From Sulfitobacter indolifex (GTDB lineage: Bacteria > Pseudomonadota > Alphaproteobacteria > Rhodobacterales > Rhodobacteraceae), in contig NZ_CP084952.1 of assembly GCF_022788655.1 (NCBI RefSeq), forward strand, positions 198,501 through 262,500: 64,000 bases of DNA, given 5' to 3'. Position 1 is the stretch's first letter, and every line of letters begins with the position of its first letter. Shown piece by piece: positions 1-10,616 of this stretch. A model generated the notes under the pieces. The model worked only from the letters and a program-made list of their open reading frames with translations. It searched no databases and was not told the origin of the DNA. Position numbers and translations under genes: made by a program.

Positions 1-671
1 TGTCCCCGATGATCCACGATCGATGCCGAAAGGACGATCTCTCCGATCAACGTTTCCTCGAGCGCGCAGGCATAGCCGTCGGTGCGGGCCTCACGGACCT
101 TCTCCATGATCGCGATGGGATCGGTAATTGTGCGTGCGGTCAGTGGTATACGATCGGACCTCTCAATCAACGTGCGGGCGCGGTCCTCATTCAAGCGGGC
201 CAGGCAGGCGCGCCCGCCCGAGGTGCAGAAGGTTGGAATACGCCGCCCGGCCAGCGTCGCATAGAATGTCTCGCGCTTACTTTGCAGCCGCATGGCGTAG
301 ATGATGGTTTCATTGTCGAACAAGCTGAGATCCACTCGTTCACGCGCGGTTGCGCGCAGTTGGGACAGCACCGGCGCGGCACGCTCGATCAGAGAGTTTG
401 TGCGCAGGTAATCGAAAGACCGGTCCAGCACAGCCTTGCCCGGCAACAACCCGGCATTGTTGGGCGCGTGCTCAAGATAGCCAAGCGCCAGAAGAGTCTG
501 CGCCACCCGTTGCGTCGCGCTTTTGTCTATGCCGGCGGCCTGTGCCAACTCGCGCAGGGACAACGGGCGGGGTTGGTCGCCGAAGACTTCAAGCACCTTA
601 AACGCACGCGCAACCGAGCGCAAAAAAAGGCGACTATCGACCTCATTAGTAGCATCTGTGTTCACGGACAT
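1..671 (-). CDS. IclR-family transcriptional regulator (C-terminus cut by window edge)
   Basis: The minus strand reads without a stop from the ATG at 671 to the window edge, giving about 223 residues. The N-terminal 75 residues form a winged helix-turn-helix (FLRSVARAFKVLEVF, then SLRELAQAAGIDKSATQRV), followed by the start of an IclR effector domain (FYATLAGRRIPTFCTSGGRA, ARLNEDRA). IclR proteins are usually about 250-270 aa, so 30-40 residues are missing. The AAGGAG Shine-Dalgarno abuts the ATG with no spacer; a GTG two codons downstream (665) has the normal six-base spacing and may be the true start. The gene diverges from the transporter operon at 840, so it probably controls that operon through the palindrome at 744-766. 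Family call is firm; effector unknown. Confidence 0.9.
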   Translation of the reverse strand, partial: MSVNTDATNEVDSRLFLRSVARAFKVLEVFGDQPRPLSLRELAQAAGIDKSATQRVAQTLLALGYLEHAPNNAGLLPGKAVLDRSFDYLRTNSLIERAAPVLSQLRATARERVDLSLFDNETIIYAMRLQSKRETFYATLAGRRIPTFCTSGGRACLARLNEDRARTLIERSDRIPLTARTITDPIAIMEKVREARTDGYACALEETLIGEIVLSASIVDHRG

Positions 672-743
672 CTCCTTATTTCGCAATCTCCCCGGCGACA
701 ATTGACGGGTGAGAAATTTAACTCTAACGTATATATCAACACG

Positions 744-766
744 ACCGTATTGCAATGCAATACGGT
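744..766. promoter_or_regulatory. 23-bp palindrome, probable IclR operator
   Basis: The sequence ACCGTATTGCA, one central base, then its exact inverse complement lies in the 170-bp space between the IclR gene and the transporter operon. The surroundings are AT-rich. A perfect dyad of this size beside an IclR gene is the expected kind of site for a dimeric regulator. Binding is inferred. Confidence 0.7.
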
Positions 767-839
767 TATAGCTTAGAAATGTGGAATTTTTCGTGATACA
801 GTCTCGGCTTTTCAAAGGCGCGGATTCACCATTGGTGGC

Positions 840-1826
840 TTGGTCGTGAGCAGGCTGCTTCTTTCAATCGTGCTGCGCCTAGCCAAGGCTGTAGCGGTGA
901 TCTTGGCCATCGTGCTGCTGAACTTCATCCTTATCCGGCTGGCGCCAGGCGATCCGGCCAGTGTCATGGCCGGGCAAGCTGGCGCCGCGGACGAAAAGTT
1001 CATGCTGCAATTACGGTCACAGTTCGGGCTGGACCAGCCGCTGCCGGTGCAGGCGTGGGACTATATTGCGGGCATCTTTCAAGGAGACCTGGGCTATTCC
1101 TATCGCCAGGGCACGGCAGTGTCCGAACTGATCCTCGATCGGTTGCCGGCGACGTTACTGCTGACTGGAACCGCCTTTGCCATCGCCTTGCTTGGCGGGA
1201 TCGCGATGGGCAGCCTCGCGGGGCTGAACGCCGGACGACCGATTGATTTCGTGATCTCAGTGGTCTCGCTAATCTTTTACGCTACGCCGCTGTTCTGGGT
1301 TGGGCTGATGTCAATCCTACTGTTCTCGGTTTATCTGGACTGGTTGCCAGCTTTCGGCATGACGCAGGTAGGGAGCCGCCTGACCAGCTGGGCCTATTTT
1401 CTTGACGTGGCCCGCCACCTGGTTCTGCCAGCAACTACGCTGGGTCTATTCTACATGGCGGTCTATGCCCGCATGACCCGCGCCTCGATTCTTGAGGTGC
1501 GCGATCAGGACTTCGTGCGCACCGCACGGGCGATGGGCTTGCCCCGCCGGCGCATAGTGCGCAGCCACATCCTGCGCAATGCGCTCTTGCCGATTATCAC
1601 GCTCGCGGGGATTCAAGCCGGGCAGTTGGTGGGTGGGGCGATATTGACCGAAACTGTGTTCGGCTGGCCCGGCATTGGGCGGCTGGCCTTTGACGCGCTT
1701 TTGCAGCGCGACTACCAGGTTCTGCTTGGGGTGTTCTTCGTCACCTCGATCATGGTCGTCGCCTTCAACATTATCACCGATCTTCTCTACCGCGTCATCG
1801 ATCCCCGGATTGGAGCCGAAGTATGA
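840..1826 (+). CDS. ABC transporter permease, DppB/OppB type
   Basis: A 328-aa inner-membrane permease of the dipeptide/oligopeptide/nickel class. It has an N-terminal membrane segment (about residues 12-33), the typical APGDPA motif near residue 38, and the EAA-loop region near RTARAMGLPRRRI (about 225-240) that contacts the ATPase. The TTG at 840 gives the longest reading; a GTG two codons on (846) is equally possible because no strong Shine-Dalgarno is visible. It is the first gene of the operon and overlaps the next gene by ATGA. With the second permease it would form the membrane channel. Substrate cannot be told from the permease. Confidence 0.93.
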   Translation: MVVSRLLLSIVLRLAKAVAVILAIVLLNFILIRLAPGDPASVMAGQAGAADEKFMLQLRSQFGLDQPLPVQAWDYIAGIFQGDLGYSYRQGTAVSELILDRLPATLLLTGTAFAIALLGGIAMGSLAGLNAGRPIDFVISVVSLIFYATPLFWVGLMSILLFSVYLDWLPAFGMTQVGSRLTSWAYFLDVARHLVLPATTLGLFYMAVYARMTRASILEVRDQDFVRTARAMGLPRRRIVRSHILRNALLPIITLAGIQAGQLVGGAILTETVFGWPGIGRLAFDALLQRDYQVLLGVFFVTSIMVVAFNIITDLLYRVIDPRIGAEV

Positions 1827-2661
1827 CCCTGACCCTGCGCCGCTTGGCAACCGACCCCAAGGCTCTGATCGGCTTTACCATTCTGTTAATGGCAACGCTG
1901 GCAGCCATCTTCGCGCCGGTGCTGTTTCCGCGCGACCCTTGGATGATGGTCACACGTCCCTTCGTTCCACCGTTCGAGAACCCGCAGGTTTGGCTGGGTA
2001 CAGATATGCTGGGACGTGACATCCTCGCGGGGCTTGCCTATGGCGCGCGGATGTCGCTGATCGTGGGGTTGTTCTCGACCGTAGCGGCGGTCAGCATCGG
2101 CGTCGTAATCGGCGCGATTTCGGGTTATTTCGCAGGCTGGGTGGATGACGTGCTGATGCGGATCACCGAGTTCTTCCAGACCATCCCGACCTTCGTCTTT
2201 GCGCTGCTGATGGTCGCGATTCTCGAGCCGTCGGTTACCTCGATCATTATAGCTATTTGCGTCGTTAGCTGGCCGCCCGTGGCCCGCTTGGTCCGTTCTG
2301 AATTTGCCAGCCTGCGCAGCCGCGACTTCGTGCGGGCGGCAACTGTACTGGGTGAAAGCCACACGCGCATCATCGTGTCGCAAATCCTGCCCAACACCCT
2401 CTCCCCGGTGATCGCGATGGCATCACTGATGGTGGCCACAGCGATCCTGACCGAGGCGGCAATCAGCTTCCTTGGTCTGGGCGCCCCCAACCGGATGAGT
2501 TGGGGCTATATGATTGGGGCTTCGCGGACAGTGATCCGCCAGGCTTGGTGGATGAGCTTCTTTCCCGGCGTCGTGATCCTGCTAGTGGTGCTGGCCCTCA
2601 ATCTCGTGGGAGAGGCGCTGAACGATGCGTTCAACCCGCGTCTGGCCCGGAAGGGACGCCA

Positions 2662-2665
<4 letters not shown>
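1823..2665 (+). CDS. ABC transporter permease, DppC/OppC type
   Basis: A 280-aa second permease of the same importer. It starts with a short cytoplasmic tail and a membrane segment (about 18-35), then the [21 protein letters not shown] motif region characteristic of DppC, and an EAA loop at [14 protein letters not shown]. The start ATG overlaps the stop of the first permease and the end overlaps the ATPase start, so all are translationally coupled. Length and motif order are standard for the family. Confidence 0.94.
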
Positions 2666-4314
<1,649 letters not shown>

Positions 4315-4318
4315 CACC

Positions 4319-5911
4319 ATGACCAGACTGACCAGACGAGGCCTGCTGCAAAGCAGTACCGCCGCAGTTGCTCTCGCCGGGCTCGTGCCCGGCGCTTTAC
4401 GTGCCCAGAGCCAGAGCGGAAAGAGCATGAACATCATCGCCTTTCCCGAACCCCCGACCCTGTTTATCGGGCTGGATCAAAACGGCTCGACCCAGACTGT
4501 GGCGGGCAAGATCTATGAAAGCCTGCTGACCTTTGATTTCGACTTCAACCCGCAGCCCGGTCTGGCCGAAAGCTGGGAAATCAGCGACGACGGCCTGATC
4601 TATACGTTCAATCTGGTCGAAAACGCCACCTGGCACGATGGCAAGCCCTTCACCGCCCGAGACGTGGTCTTCACCTGCGGCGATTTTCTAATGGAGGTGC
4701 ATCCGCGGGCCCGCGCGATCTTCGAGAATTGTGAGAGCATCAAAGCACTGGACGATCATCGCGTGCAGTTCACACTGAAACAGCCCTTTGGACCGTTTCT
4801 GATGGGCTTCGAGATGTCAACTGCGCCGATGATTCCGGCGCATCTCTATGAGGGCACCGATTACCGAACCAACCCCAATAACGAGTCCCCGATCGGCACC
4901 GGCCCCTTCAAGCTCGCCGAATGGCGGCGCGGCCAGTATATCCGGCTCGAGCGCAACCCCGACTACCACGGCGTGGGCCAGCCGCATCTGGACGAGTTGA
5001 TTTTTCCGATTCTGCCCGATGCCGGCGCGCGCGCGGTAGCGCTGGAACAGGGGCAAGTGCAGCAATCGCAATTCTTCGACATTGAGCTGTTTGACGTGCC
5101 CCGTCTTTCGCAGATGTCGCACCTCGACCTGATTTCGCGCGGGTATGAATTCTATGCGCCGGTCGCACGGATTGAGTTCAATACCCGTGTGGCCCCGTTT
5201 AACGACGTGCGGTTCCGTAAGGCAATCAACCACGCGCTCGACCGGTCGTTGTTCTCGGACGCTATTTTTTTCGGGCTGGGCAAACCGGCCACCGGGCCGA
5301 TCAGCAACCGAACCCGGTATTATACCGATGACGTCACCGTCTATGACCTGAACCTAGATCGCGCCCGCGCGCTGCTGGACGAGATGGGCCTGACGCCGGA
5401 CGACGACGGCATCCGCACTACGGTTAAGTTTCTGCGCCTGCCCTGGGGCGAGACTTGGGCCCGCTTTGCCGAGATGGTCCAGCAGCAGTTGGCCGCGATC
5501 GGCGTCCGCGTCGAAATCGAGCCCTCGGACCCGGCTTCTTGGACACAACGCTATGCCAACTGGGAGTTCCAGATGACCTCGAACTATCCCTACCAGTTTG
5601 GCGATCCGGCACTGGGGGTGGCACGTTTTTTCGTGTCCTCGAACATCCGCAAAGGCGTCGCCTATTCCAACTGCACGGGATATTCCAACCCCGAGGTAGA
5701 CGAACTCTTCGCTGAAGGCGCGCGGGGTGTCACCGACGAAGAGCGCCAAGCGGCCTATACCAAAGTGCAGCAGATCCTCACCGACGAGGTGCCGATGGCT
5801 TGGCTGGTCGAGGTTGATTTTCCGACCCTACTAGATACCCGTTATGAAGATACGGTGGTCTCGGCCATCGGCGTGAACGAGACTTATCGTAAAGCAAAGC
5901 TGGCCGACTGA
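4319..5911 (+). CDS. ABC transporter substrate-binding protein, family 5
   Basis: A 530-aa extracytoplasmic binding protein (SBP_bac_5). The N-terminus MTRLTRRGLLQSS with a following hydrophobic stretch and GALRAQ cleavage region looks like a twin-arginine signal peptide, so it may be exported folded. The family-typical LAESWEISDDGLIYTFNL and DGKPFTARDVVF segments are present near residues 80-125. AAGGAG lies seven bases before the ATG. It follows the ATPase gene by four bases. An unusual placement: the binding protein is last among the transporter genes, and a stable hairpin follows it. Ligand unknown; this family binds peptides, but also sugars, opines and other amides. Confidence 0.92.
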   Translation: MTRLTRRGLLQSSTAAVALAGLVPGALRAQSQSGKSMNIIAFPEPPTLFIGLDQNGSTQTVAGKIYESLLTFDFDFNPQPGLAESWEISDDGLIYTFNLVENATWHDGKPFTARDVVFTCGDFLMEVHPRARAIFENCESIKALDDHRVQFTLKQPFGPFLMGFEMSTAPMIPAHLYEGTDYRTNPNNESPIGTGPFKLAEWRRGQYIRLERNPDYHGVGQPHLDELIFPILPDAGARAVALEQGQVQQSQFFDIELFDVPRLSQMSHLDLISRGYEFYAPVARIEFNTRVAPFNDVRFRKAINHALDRSLFSDAIFFGLGKPATGPISNRTRYYTDDVTVYDLNLDRARALLDEMGLTPDDDGIRTTVKFLRLPWGETWARFAEMVQQQLAAIGVRVEIEPSDPASWTQRYANWEFQMTSNYPYQFGDPALGVARFFVSSNIRKGVAYSNCTGYSNPEVDELFAEGARGVTDEERQAAYTKVQQILTDEVPMAWLVEVDFPTLLDTRYEDTVVSAIGVNETYRKAKLAD

Positions 5912-5921
5912 TCGGCCCCGC

Positions 5922-5950
5922 CCTCCCTCCGAGCTAGGCACGGAGGGGGG
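5922..5950 (+). promoter_or_regulatory. Intercistronic hairpin after the binding-protein gene
   Basis: CCTCCCTCCG pairs with CGGAGGGGGG across a nine-base loop (ten pairs, one a G-U). No T-run follows, so it is probably a 3' stabilising stem or partial attenuator that raises the binding-protein level over the downstream enzyme genes, rather than a full terminator. Confidence 0.55.
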
Positions 5951-5981
5951 CAGATTGCACATACAACACAGGAGATATCAC

Positions 5982-6794
5982 ATGATATGGCCGAACGGGG
6001 CAAAAAGCGCCACCATGCTCACCTTCGATTTCGACGCCGAAACGCTGTGGCTCTCACGCGATCCGGCCAATGCGAAAAAACCTGGCGTGCTGTCCCAGGG
6101 CATCTATGGAGCGCAGCGCGGCGTGCCCGAAATCCTCAAGGTGCTCAAGGATCACGATCTTCCTGCGACCTTCTACACCCCCGGCTGGACCGCCGAGAAG
6201 TATCCCGACCGCATGCACGCCATTCTCGAGGCTGGACACGAAGTTGGGCATCACGGCTATTTGCACGAATGGATTGACCCGTCAAAACCAGAAGACGAGC
6301 GCGCGGCCTTCGAAAAGGGGTTAGAGGCGCTGAACCGGGTGGCCGGCATCACCCCCACCGGTTACCGATCGCCGGCCGGAGAGACCTCGCCCAATCTGAT
6401 CTCGCTGATCGAGGAATTTGGACTGCTTTACGACAGTTCGCTGATGACCGATGTCACGCCTTATCGGCATACCCTGGAGGACGGTCGCCCCGGCCCGGTC
6501 GAGCTGCCATGGCATTGGTCGTCTGACGACGCGCCCTACATGATCTTCGCGATCCAGACCCCGCGCCCGATCCGGAGCAACGACGAGGTGTTCCAGATTT
6601 GGCGCGACGAGTTCGACGCAATTCACGAAATGGGAGGGTTGTTTAACCTGGTAATGCACCCGCAATTCACCGGACGCCCGTCTCGGCTGCGGCTGCTGCA
6701 CCGAATGATCGAACATATTACCTCGCAAAGCGACGTGTGGATCGCTACCGGACACCAGGTCGCCAGCGCCTGGGACCAGGCAAACCCAAAATGA
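5982..6794 (+). CDS. Polysaccharide deacetylase-family hydrolase (PuuE/HpPgdA type)
   Basis: A 270-aa NodB-fold (CE4) metal hydrolase with no signal peptide, so cytoplasmic. The metal/catalytic motif is TFDFDAE at 14-20 and the second metal motif is HGYLH at 91-95; a YRSPAGE segment follows near 140. This form, with DFDAE rather than DDGP, is that of the cytoplasmic subgroup containing Helicobacter PgdA-like cyclic imidases and PuuE allantoinases. Hydrolysis of a cyclic imide, hydantoin or amide is therefore more likely than cell-wall work. ATG at 5982 follows CAGGAGA with good spacing; an upstream TTG is less likely. It sits inside an import-plus-oxidoreductase operon. Confidence 0.82.
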   Translation: MIWPNGAKSATMLTFDFDAETLWLSRDPANAKKPGVLSQGIYGAQRGVPEILKVLKDHDLPATFYTPGWTAEKYPDRMHAILEAGHEVGHHGYLHEWIDPSKPEDERAAFEKGLEALNRVAGITPTGYRSPAGETSPNLISLIEEFGLLYDSSLMTDVTPYRHTLEDGRPGPVELPWHWSSDDAPYMIFAIQTPRPIRSNDEVFQIWRDEFDAIHEMGGLFNLVMHPQFTGRPSRLRLLHRMIEHITSQSDVWIATGHQVASAWDQANPK

Positions 6795-7531
6795 CCAGCA
6801 TGGCGGGGCGGCGGATCGCCATCACCGGTGCTGCCGGAGCGTTGGGGCGTGCCGCCGCCCATCGTCTTGCGGCGGCAGGGGCGGTGCCGGTACTGTTTGA
6901 TCTCGACGGGGTAGCGGCGCGAGCGCTGGCGCAGGAAACCGGCGGCGCGGCGCAAGCGCTTGACATCACCGATAGCCAAGCCGTTGCTGCGGCTTTTGCC
7001 CGGATCGGCCCGCTGCACGGGCTGGTCAACAGTGCGGGCATCGAAGGTCCCACCGGATCGCTGGACGAGGTGGACCCCGCCTCTTTAGACCAGGTGATGG
7101 CGATCAACGTGCGCGGCTCACTCGCCTGCGCCCAGGCGGCGGTGCGCGCCATGCGTGCCACGTCCCGTGGCCATGGCGCTATCGTTAATATCGCCTCGAC
7201 CGCCGGGCTGTTGGGCTCGGCGCATCTGGGAATTTATGCCATGTCTAAGACGGCGGTGATCTCGATGACCCGCTCGCTGTCGATAGCCCTCGCGGCCGAG
7301 GGCATCCGAGTGAACGCTGTCTGTCCCGGTTCGATCGACAGCAAGATGTTTGAGCGCAGTACCGCTGGGCCTGATGCCGCGGGTCGACGAGATCGTCTGA
7401 TCGGGATGCACCCCATGTCCCGGCTCGGCCGCCCCGACGAGGTGGCCGAGGCCGTGCTCTGGCTGCTCTCAGACGCCGCGAGCTTCACCACGGGGGCTGT
7501 GCTGCCCGTTGATGGCGGACGACTGGCATGA
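6791..7531 (+). CDS. Short-chain dehydrogenase/reductase (first of two)
   Basis: A 246-aa classical SDR. The nucleotide motif TGAAGALG lies near residue 13, NSAG near 82, and the catalytic Ser with YAMSK near 140-160; the end is GAVLPVDGG. The ATG at 6791 overlaps the deacetylase stop (ATGA). It most likely oxidises an alcohol or reduces a carbonyl with NAD(P) in the same pathway as the next three genes. Substrate cannot be deduced. Confidence 0.9.
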   Translation: MTSMAGRRIAITGAAGALGRAAAHRLAAAGAVPVLFDLDGVAARALAQETGGAAQALDITDSQAVAAAFARIGPLHGLVNSAGIEGPTGSLDEVDPASLDQVMAINVRGSLACAQAAVRAMRATSRGHGAIVNIASTAGLLGSAHLGIYAMSKTAVISMTRSLSIALAAEGIRVNAVCPGSIDSKMFERSTAGPDAAGRRDRLIGMHPMSRLGRPDEVAEAVLWLLSDAASFTTGAVLPVDGGRLA

Positions 7532-8283
7532 CCCGTCCTGTCGCCATCGTCACCGGTGCGGCCATCGGAATCGGTCAGGCCGTGGCTGCGCGCCTTCTGG
7601 CAGACGGCTTCTCGCTCGTGGCCTGCGATCTCCAAGATTTCGCGGACAGCGCCGAGCATCGCCACGACGTTGTGGCCGATGTCGCGGCCGCCGAGACCCC
7701 CGAGCGTCTTTGCCGCATCGCGGACGGTCTTGGCCCGCTGGCGGTGCTGGTAAACAACGCCGGGATCGGGGGAGCCCAATCGGTAAGCGAGACTGAGGAC
7801 GACCGCTGGGCCCAGATCCTTGACGTCAATCTAGGTGCCGCCATGCGGTTGAGCCGCGCTGCCTTGCCCGCGATGATCTCCGAAGGTGAGGGCAGCATCG
7901 TGCACATGGCCTCGGTCTATGGCCAATTGGGCTTTCGCACCACTGCCGCCTATGCTGCTTCCAAGGCTGGGCTCGAAGGGCTGACTCGGCAGATGGCTGG
8001 AGATTACGGCCCGCATGGTATCCGCGTGAACGCTGTGGCGCCGGGGCTGATCAATACCGACCTGACCCGGGGTCTGCTCAAAGATCCTATCTATCGTCAA
8101 TTGATGATCCACGGCACCCCACTGCCTGGTCCGGGCTTGCCCGAGGATGTGGCAGGCGCGGTGTCCTTCCTGTGCTCATCAGATGCCCGGTTCGTCAGCG
8201 GCATCACCCTGAACGTCGATGGCGGTTGGGCCACCACGCGCACCAACCACAGCCATCCCACCAGCAGAGGTTTTCCTAGATGA
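7528..8283 (+). CDS. Short-chain dehydrogenase/reductase (second of two)
   Basis: A 251-aa classical SDR with TGAAIGIG near residue 9, NNAGIGG near 75, catalytic Ser and YAASK near 150, and the C-terminal GITLNVDGGW. It begins in an ATGA overlap with the previous SDR. The two SDRs differ clearly in sequence, which argues for two steps or two stereochemistries rather than a recent duplication. It ends in an ATGA overlap with the flavoprotein gene. Confidence 0.9.
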   Translation: MTRPVAIVTGAAIGIGQAVAARLLADGFSLVACDLQDFADSAEHRHDVVADVAAAETPERLCRIADGLGPLAVLVNNAGIGGAQSVSETEDDRWAQILDVNLGAAMRLSRAALPAMISEGEGSIVHMASVYGQLGFRTTAAYAASKAGLEGLTRQMAGDYGPHGIRVNAVAPGLINTDLTRGLLKDPIYRQLMIHGTPLPGPGLPEDVAGAVSFLCSSDARFVSGITLNVDGGWATTRTNHSHPTSRGFPR

Positions 8284-9374
8284 CCGCCACCTTGTTTTCG
8301 CCCTATCGCCTCGCCGAGACCGAGCTTGCCAATCGTATCGTCGTGGCGCCGATGTGCCAGTATAGCGCCGCTGAAGGCGTGGCGGGGGATTGGCACTCGC
8401 TGCACTGGGGGCAGATGGCGCTGTCCCGCGCCGGGCTTCTGATGGTCGAGGCTACGGGCGTTTCACCCGAGGCGCGAATCACGCTGGGCTGCTTGGGCCT
8501 TTGGAACGACGCGCAGGAGGCCGCCATTGCCGAAAGGCTGTCCAGGACGCGGGCGGTGTCGGACTTAGTGATCGGCATCCAGCTCGGTCATGCTGGGCGC
8601 AAGGGCTCGACCTTGAAGCCGTGGGAGGGCGCGGGTCATGTCGGCGCCGAACAGGGCGGCTGGGAGGTTCCGGCACCATCGGCACTTCCATTTGCCGATG
8701 GTTGGCCGACACCACGCGCAATGATCGAGGCCGAGATCGCCGATGTGGTCGATGATTTCGCCGCCTCTGCCCGCCGCGCTGTACGCTTAGGGTTCCAAGT
8801 AATCGAAATCCATGCCGCGCATGGCTACCTACTGTCCTCGTTTCTGTCACCGTTAGCCAACCGGCGCGAGGATGGTTGGGGGGGAACCCTTGAGAACCGG
8901 ATGCGGCTTCCTTTGACGGTGTTCGAAGCGGTGCGCGCGGTCGTCCCTGAAGCTATTCCCGTAGGCGTGCGCTTCAACAGTACCGACTGGACGCAAGATG
9001 GGATCACCCCGGACGAGGCGGTAGGTTTTGCACGCGCGTTGCGTGCGCGGGGCTGCGACTTCGTGGACATCTCCAGTGGGGGCAACACGATAACGAAGAT
9101 TCCGGTTGGGCCGGGTTACCAGATAGCGACGGCCGATCGTATCCGCCGCGAGATCGGAATTTCGACGATGGCGGTGGGCATGATCCGTGCACCGCTGCAC
9201 GCCGAGGCGATCATCGCCACGAAACAGGCCGACCTCGTGGCGATCGGGCGCGGCTTTCTCAACAATCCGCGCTGGCCTTGGCATGCCGCCGAGGAGCTGG
9301 GAGTCGACCTCGTCGTGGCGCCGCAATATCAATATGGCGCGACGACGGTCTATCGTCCCACCCGCGGACGCTGA
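8280..9374 (+). CDS. NADH:flavin oxidoreductase, Old Yellow Enzyme family (YqjM-like)
   Basis: A 364-aa FMN TIM-barrel ene-reductase. APMCQYSA near residue 23 carries the Cys typical of the thermophilic/YqjM-like class, HAAHGYLLSSFLSP holds the substrate-binding region near 178, and the NRREDGWGG signature follows. Such enzymes reduce activated C=C bonds, and relatives act in dimethylamine-type or morphinone oxidation. It is the last gene of the operon and is coupled by ATGA to the second SDR. Together with two SDRs and a deacetylase/imidase it suggests breakdown of an unsaturated N-containing or cyclic compound (inference). Confidence 0.9.
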   Translation: MTATLFSPYRLAETELANRIVVAPMCQYSAAEGVAGDWHSLHWGQMALSRAGLLMVEATGVSPEARITLGCLGLWNDAQEAAIAERLSRTRAVSDLVIGIQLGHAGRKGSTLKPWEGAGHVGAEQGGWEVPAPSALPFADGWPTPRAMIEAEIADVVDDFAASARRAVRLGFQVIEIHAAHGYLLSSFLSPLANRREDGWGGTLENRMRLPLTVFEAVRAVVPEAIPVGVRFNSTDWTQDGITPDEAVGFARALRARGCDFVDISSGGNTITKIPVGPGYQIATADRIRREIGISTMAVGMIRAPLHAEAIIATKQADLVAIGRGFLNNPRWPWHAAEELGVDLVVAPQYQYGATTVYRPTRGR

Positions 9375-9427
9375 CATCTGCAGTGAGGACCGCCGACCCG
9401 ATGGCGAGGCACGAGTGGATATCCCCA

Positions 9428-9486
9428 CCGGGCCGAGGGGGCCCGTGCCAACCGTAGATGCACCCTGACCCCATAGAGCTATGGGG
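9428..9486 (+). terminator. Two hairpins downstream of the operon
   Basis: CGGGCC/GGCCCG (about 9429-9445) and CCCCATAG/CTATGGGG (9469-9486) form stems within 110 bases of the last stop codon. Neither is followed by a clear T-run, so termination is possible but may be Rho-assisted. Confidence 0.4.
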
Positions 9487-9527
9487 GCCAATATCTGGTA
9501 GGCCGCACTCCAAACGTGCAGAATATT

Positions 9528-9900
9528 CTACCGCTGGTGCATCATGCCGATGTTCTTCTCGTCGGCGTGACTGGCCTCATCCGCCACAAGTTGAATAATT
9601 ACCGGTCGCCTTCTTGCGTGCAGTGTCCATGTACTAGGCCAGACGCTCATTGGCAGCCTGTACGCCCTTGTGAGTGAGTTCTTCGGCACCAGACGCATCG
9701 ACGGAAGCAACCATTTTCAGACAGATCTTCGCGGAAGTCTTTCTTGACCTGAGACAACGCCATGAATGTAGCCAGCAAATCAGTCTGTCCTGTCTGCACC
9801 TGACAGCAACCGTTTCGACCAGAGAAAAATGCCCACTTATTGTTGTCTTGCGCCACGTCCAGAGCACCGTATCGAGGACAGAGCTGCTTTTATAGCCACT
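9528..9900 (-). pseudogene. Decayed gene remnant of unknown type
   Basis: The minus strand shows protein-like stretches in different frames: one around 9734-9870 (including DLLATFMALSQVKKDFREDL) and another around 9635-9730 (SGAEELTHKGVQAANERLA, then a stop, then YMDTARKKAT). The switch of frame near 9735 and an internal stop near 9635 suggest a frameshifted helical protein; a phasin-like protein is one possibility, but I cannot confirm it. Confidence 0.3.
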
Positions 9901-9902
9901 AA

Positions 9903-10187
9903 GACAGCCGCAAAATCCGCGACCTAAGGAGCAATAACTGTGTTGGGTTGTCGTTCCAAGGTTCGGGCGGGGTGATGGGGCTTGTCGGTAAACCGGGCGC
10001 GATGGTCCACGTGCAGGGCCATGCGAGCTTGATCGACGTTCGCGCAACCTTTGAAGAGCACTGGGTGCCGGAACTCGAGTATTGGTCTAAAGAAGGGATA
10101 GACACCCCGGGGATGATCATGATCCACGTCCATGCCGACCGGAGCCATTATTGGGACGGGATGGAGGCAGGAGAGGTCAGGCCGTAA
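9903..10187 (+). pseudogene. N-terminally truncated pyridoxamine-phosphate-oxidase-like (general stress protein 26) remnant
   Basis: An open stretch of 94 codons with the C-terminal half of a split-barrel flavin/PNPOx-like protein: KIRDL near the start, GAMVHVQGHASL in the middle, FEEHWVPELEYW, then SHYWDG before the stop. Family members are about 150-165 aa and carry an N-terminal strand set missing here. A stop codon lies directly upstream in frame (9900) and no credible start or full Shine-Dalgarno precedes it. The neighbouring minus-strand debris supports a deletion or insertion scar. Confidence 0.55.
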
Positions 10188-10616
10188 GGCGCCAGCCGCC
10201 GCATTTCTTAGCCTGCATGGAGGCGTAGGGCGTGGCCTTCAAAATGGCCATTACAGGTGCTGGCAGCAGGCCCGCGCGCGAAAGATTGATGTCTCTTTGC
10301 AAAATACAGGACGCGCTAAGGGTCCCCAAGTTCATTCTTTAGCCGTACAAAAGGCTGGCATCGGGGGGCGATCTCGCTGTTGCGGAGGGGCGCGGGGTCT
10401 GACTTGCCACGCACGGCCACTTTGATGAACCCTCCTTCACCGGCAGTTTTGCGAAGACAAGAAGCACCGTCGCTCCCCCGCCTACGCCTCTGCAATGGTT
10501 GAGAAAGAAACTAATCTGAACGGGTTCTCCACAAACCGCGCGTCTCGAAGAGTTGGCAGTTATAACACCTTGGACTTTGCCCTCAAAATGATATGGTGGC
10601 GCAAAGGATTTGCTTG
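10188..10616. other. Intergenic stretch without a supported gene
   Basis: About 430 bases with no convincing coding signal. A short plus-strand stretch near 10231-10270 reads like the start of a Rossmann protein (MAITGAGS) but is not continued in frame. The last 100 bases are the leader of the gene at 10617. Confidence 0.5.

Noticed and set aside
9..776. Long plus-strand frame at the left edge
   Set aside because: It is antisense to the IclR gene, which has clear family motifs on the minus strand.
2500..2661. Upstream extension of the fused ATPase
   Set aside because: It runs inside the permease gene in another frame; the ATGA overlap at 2662 is the natural start.
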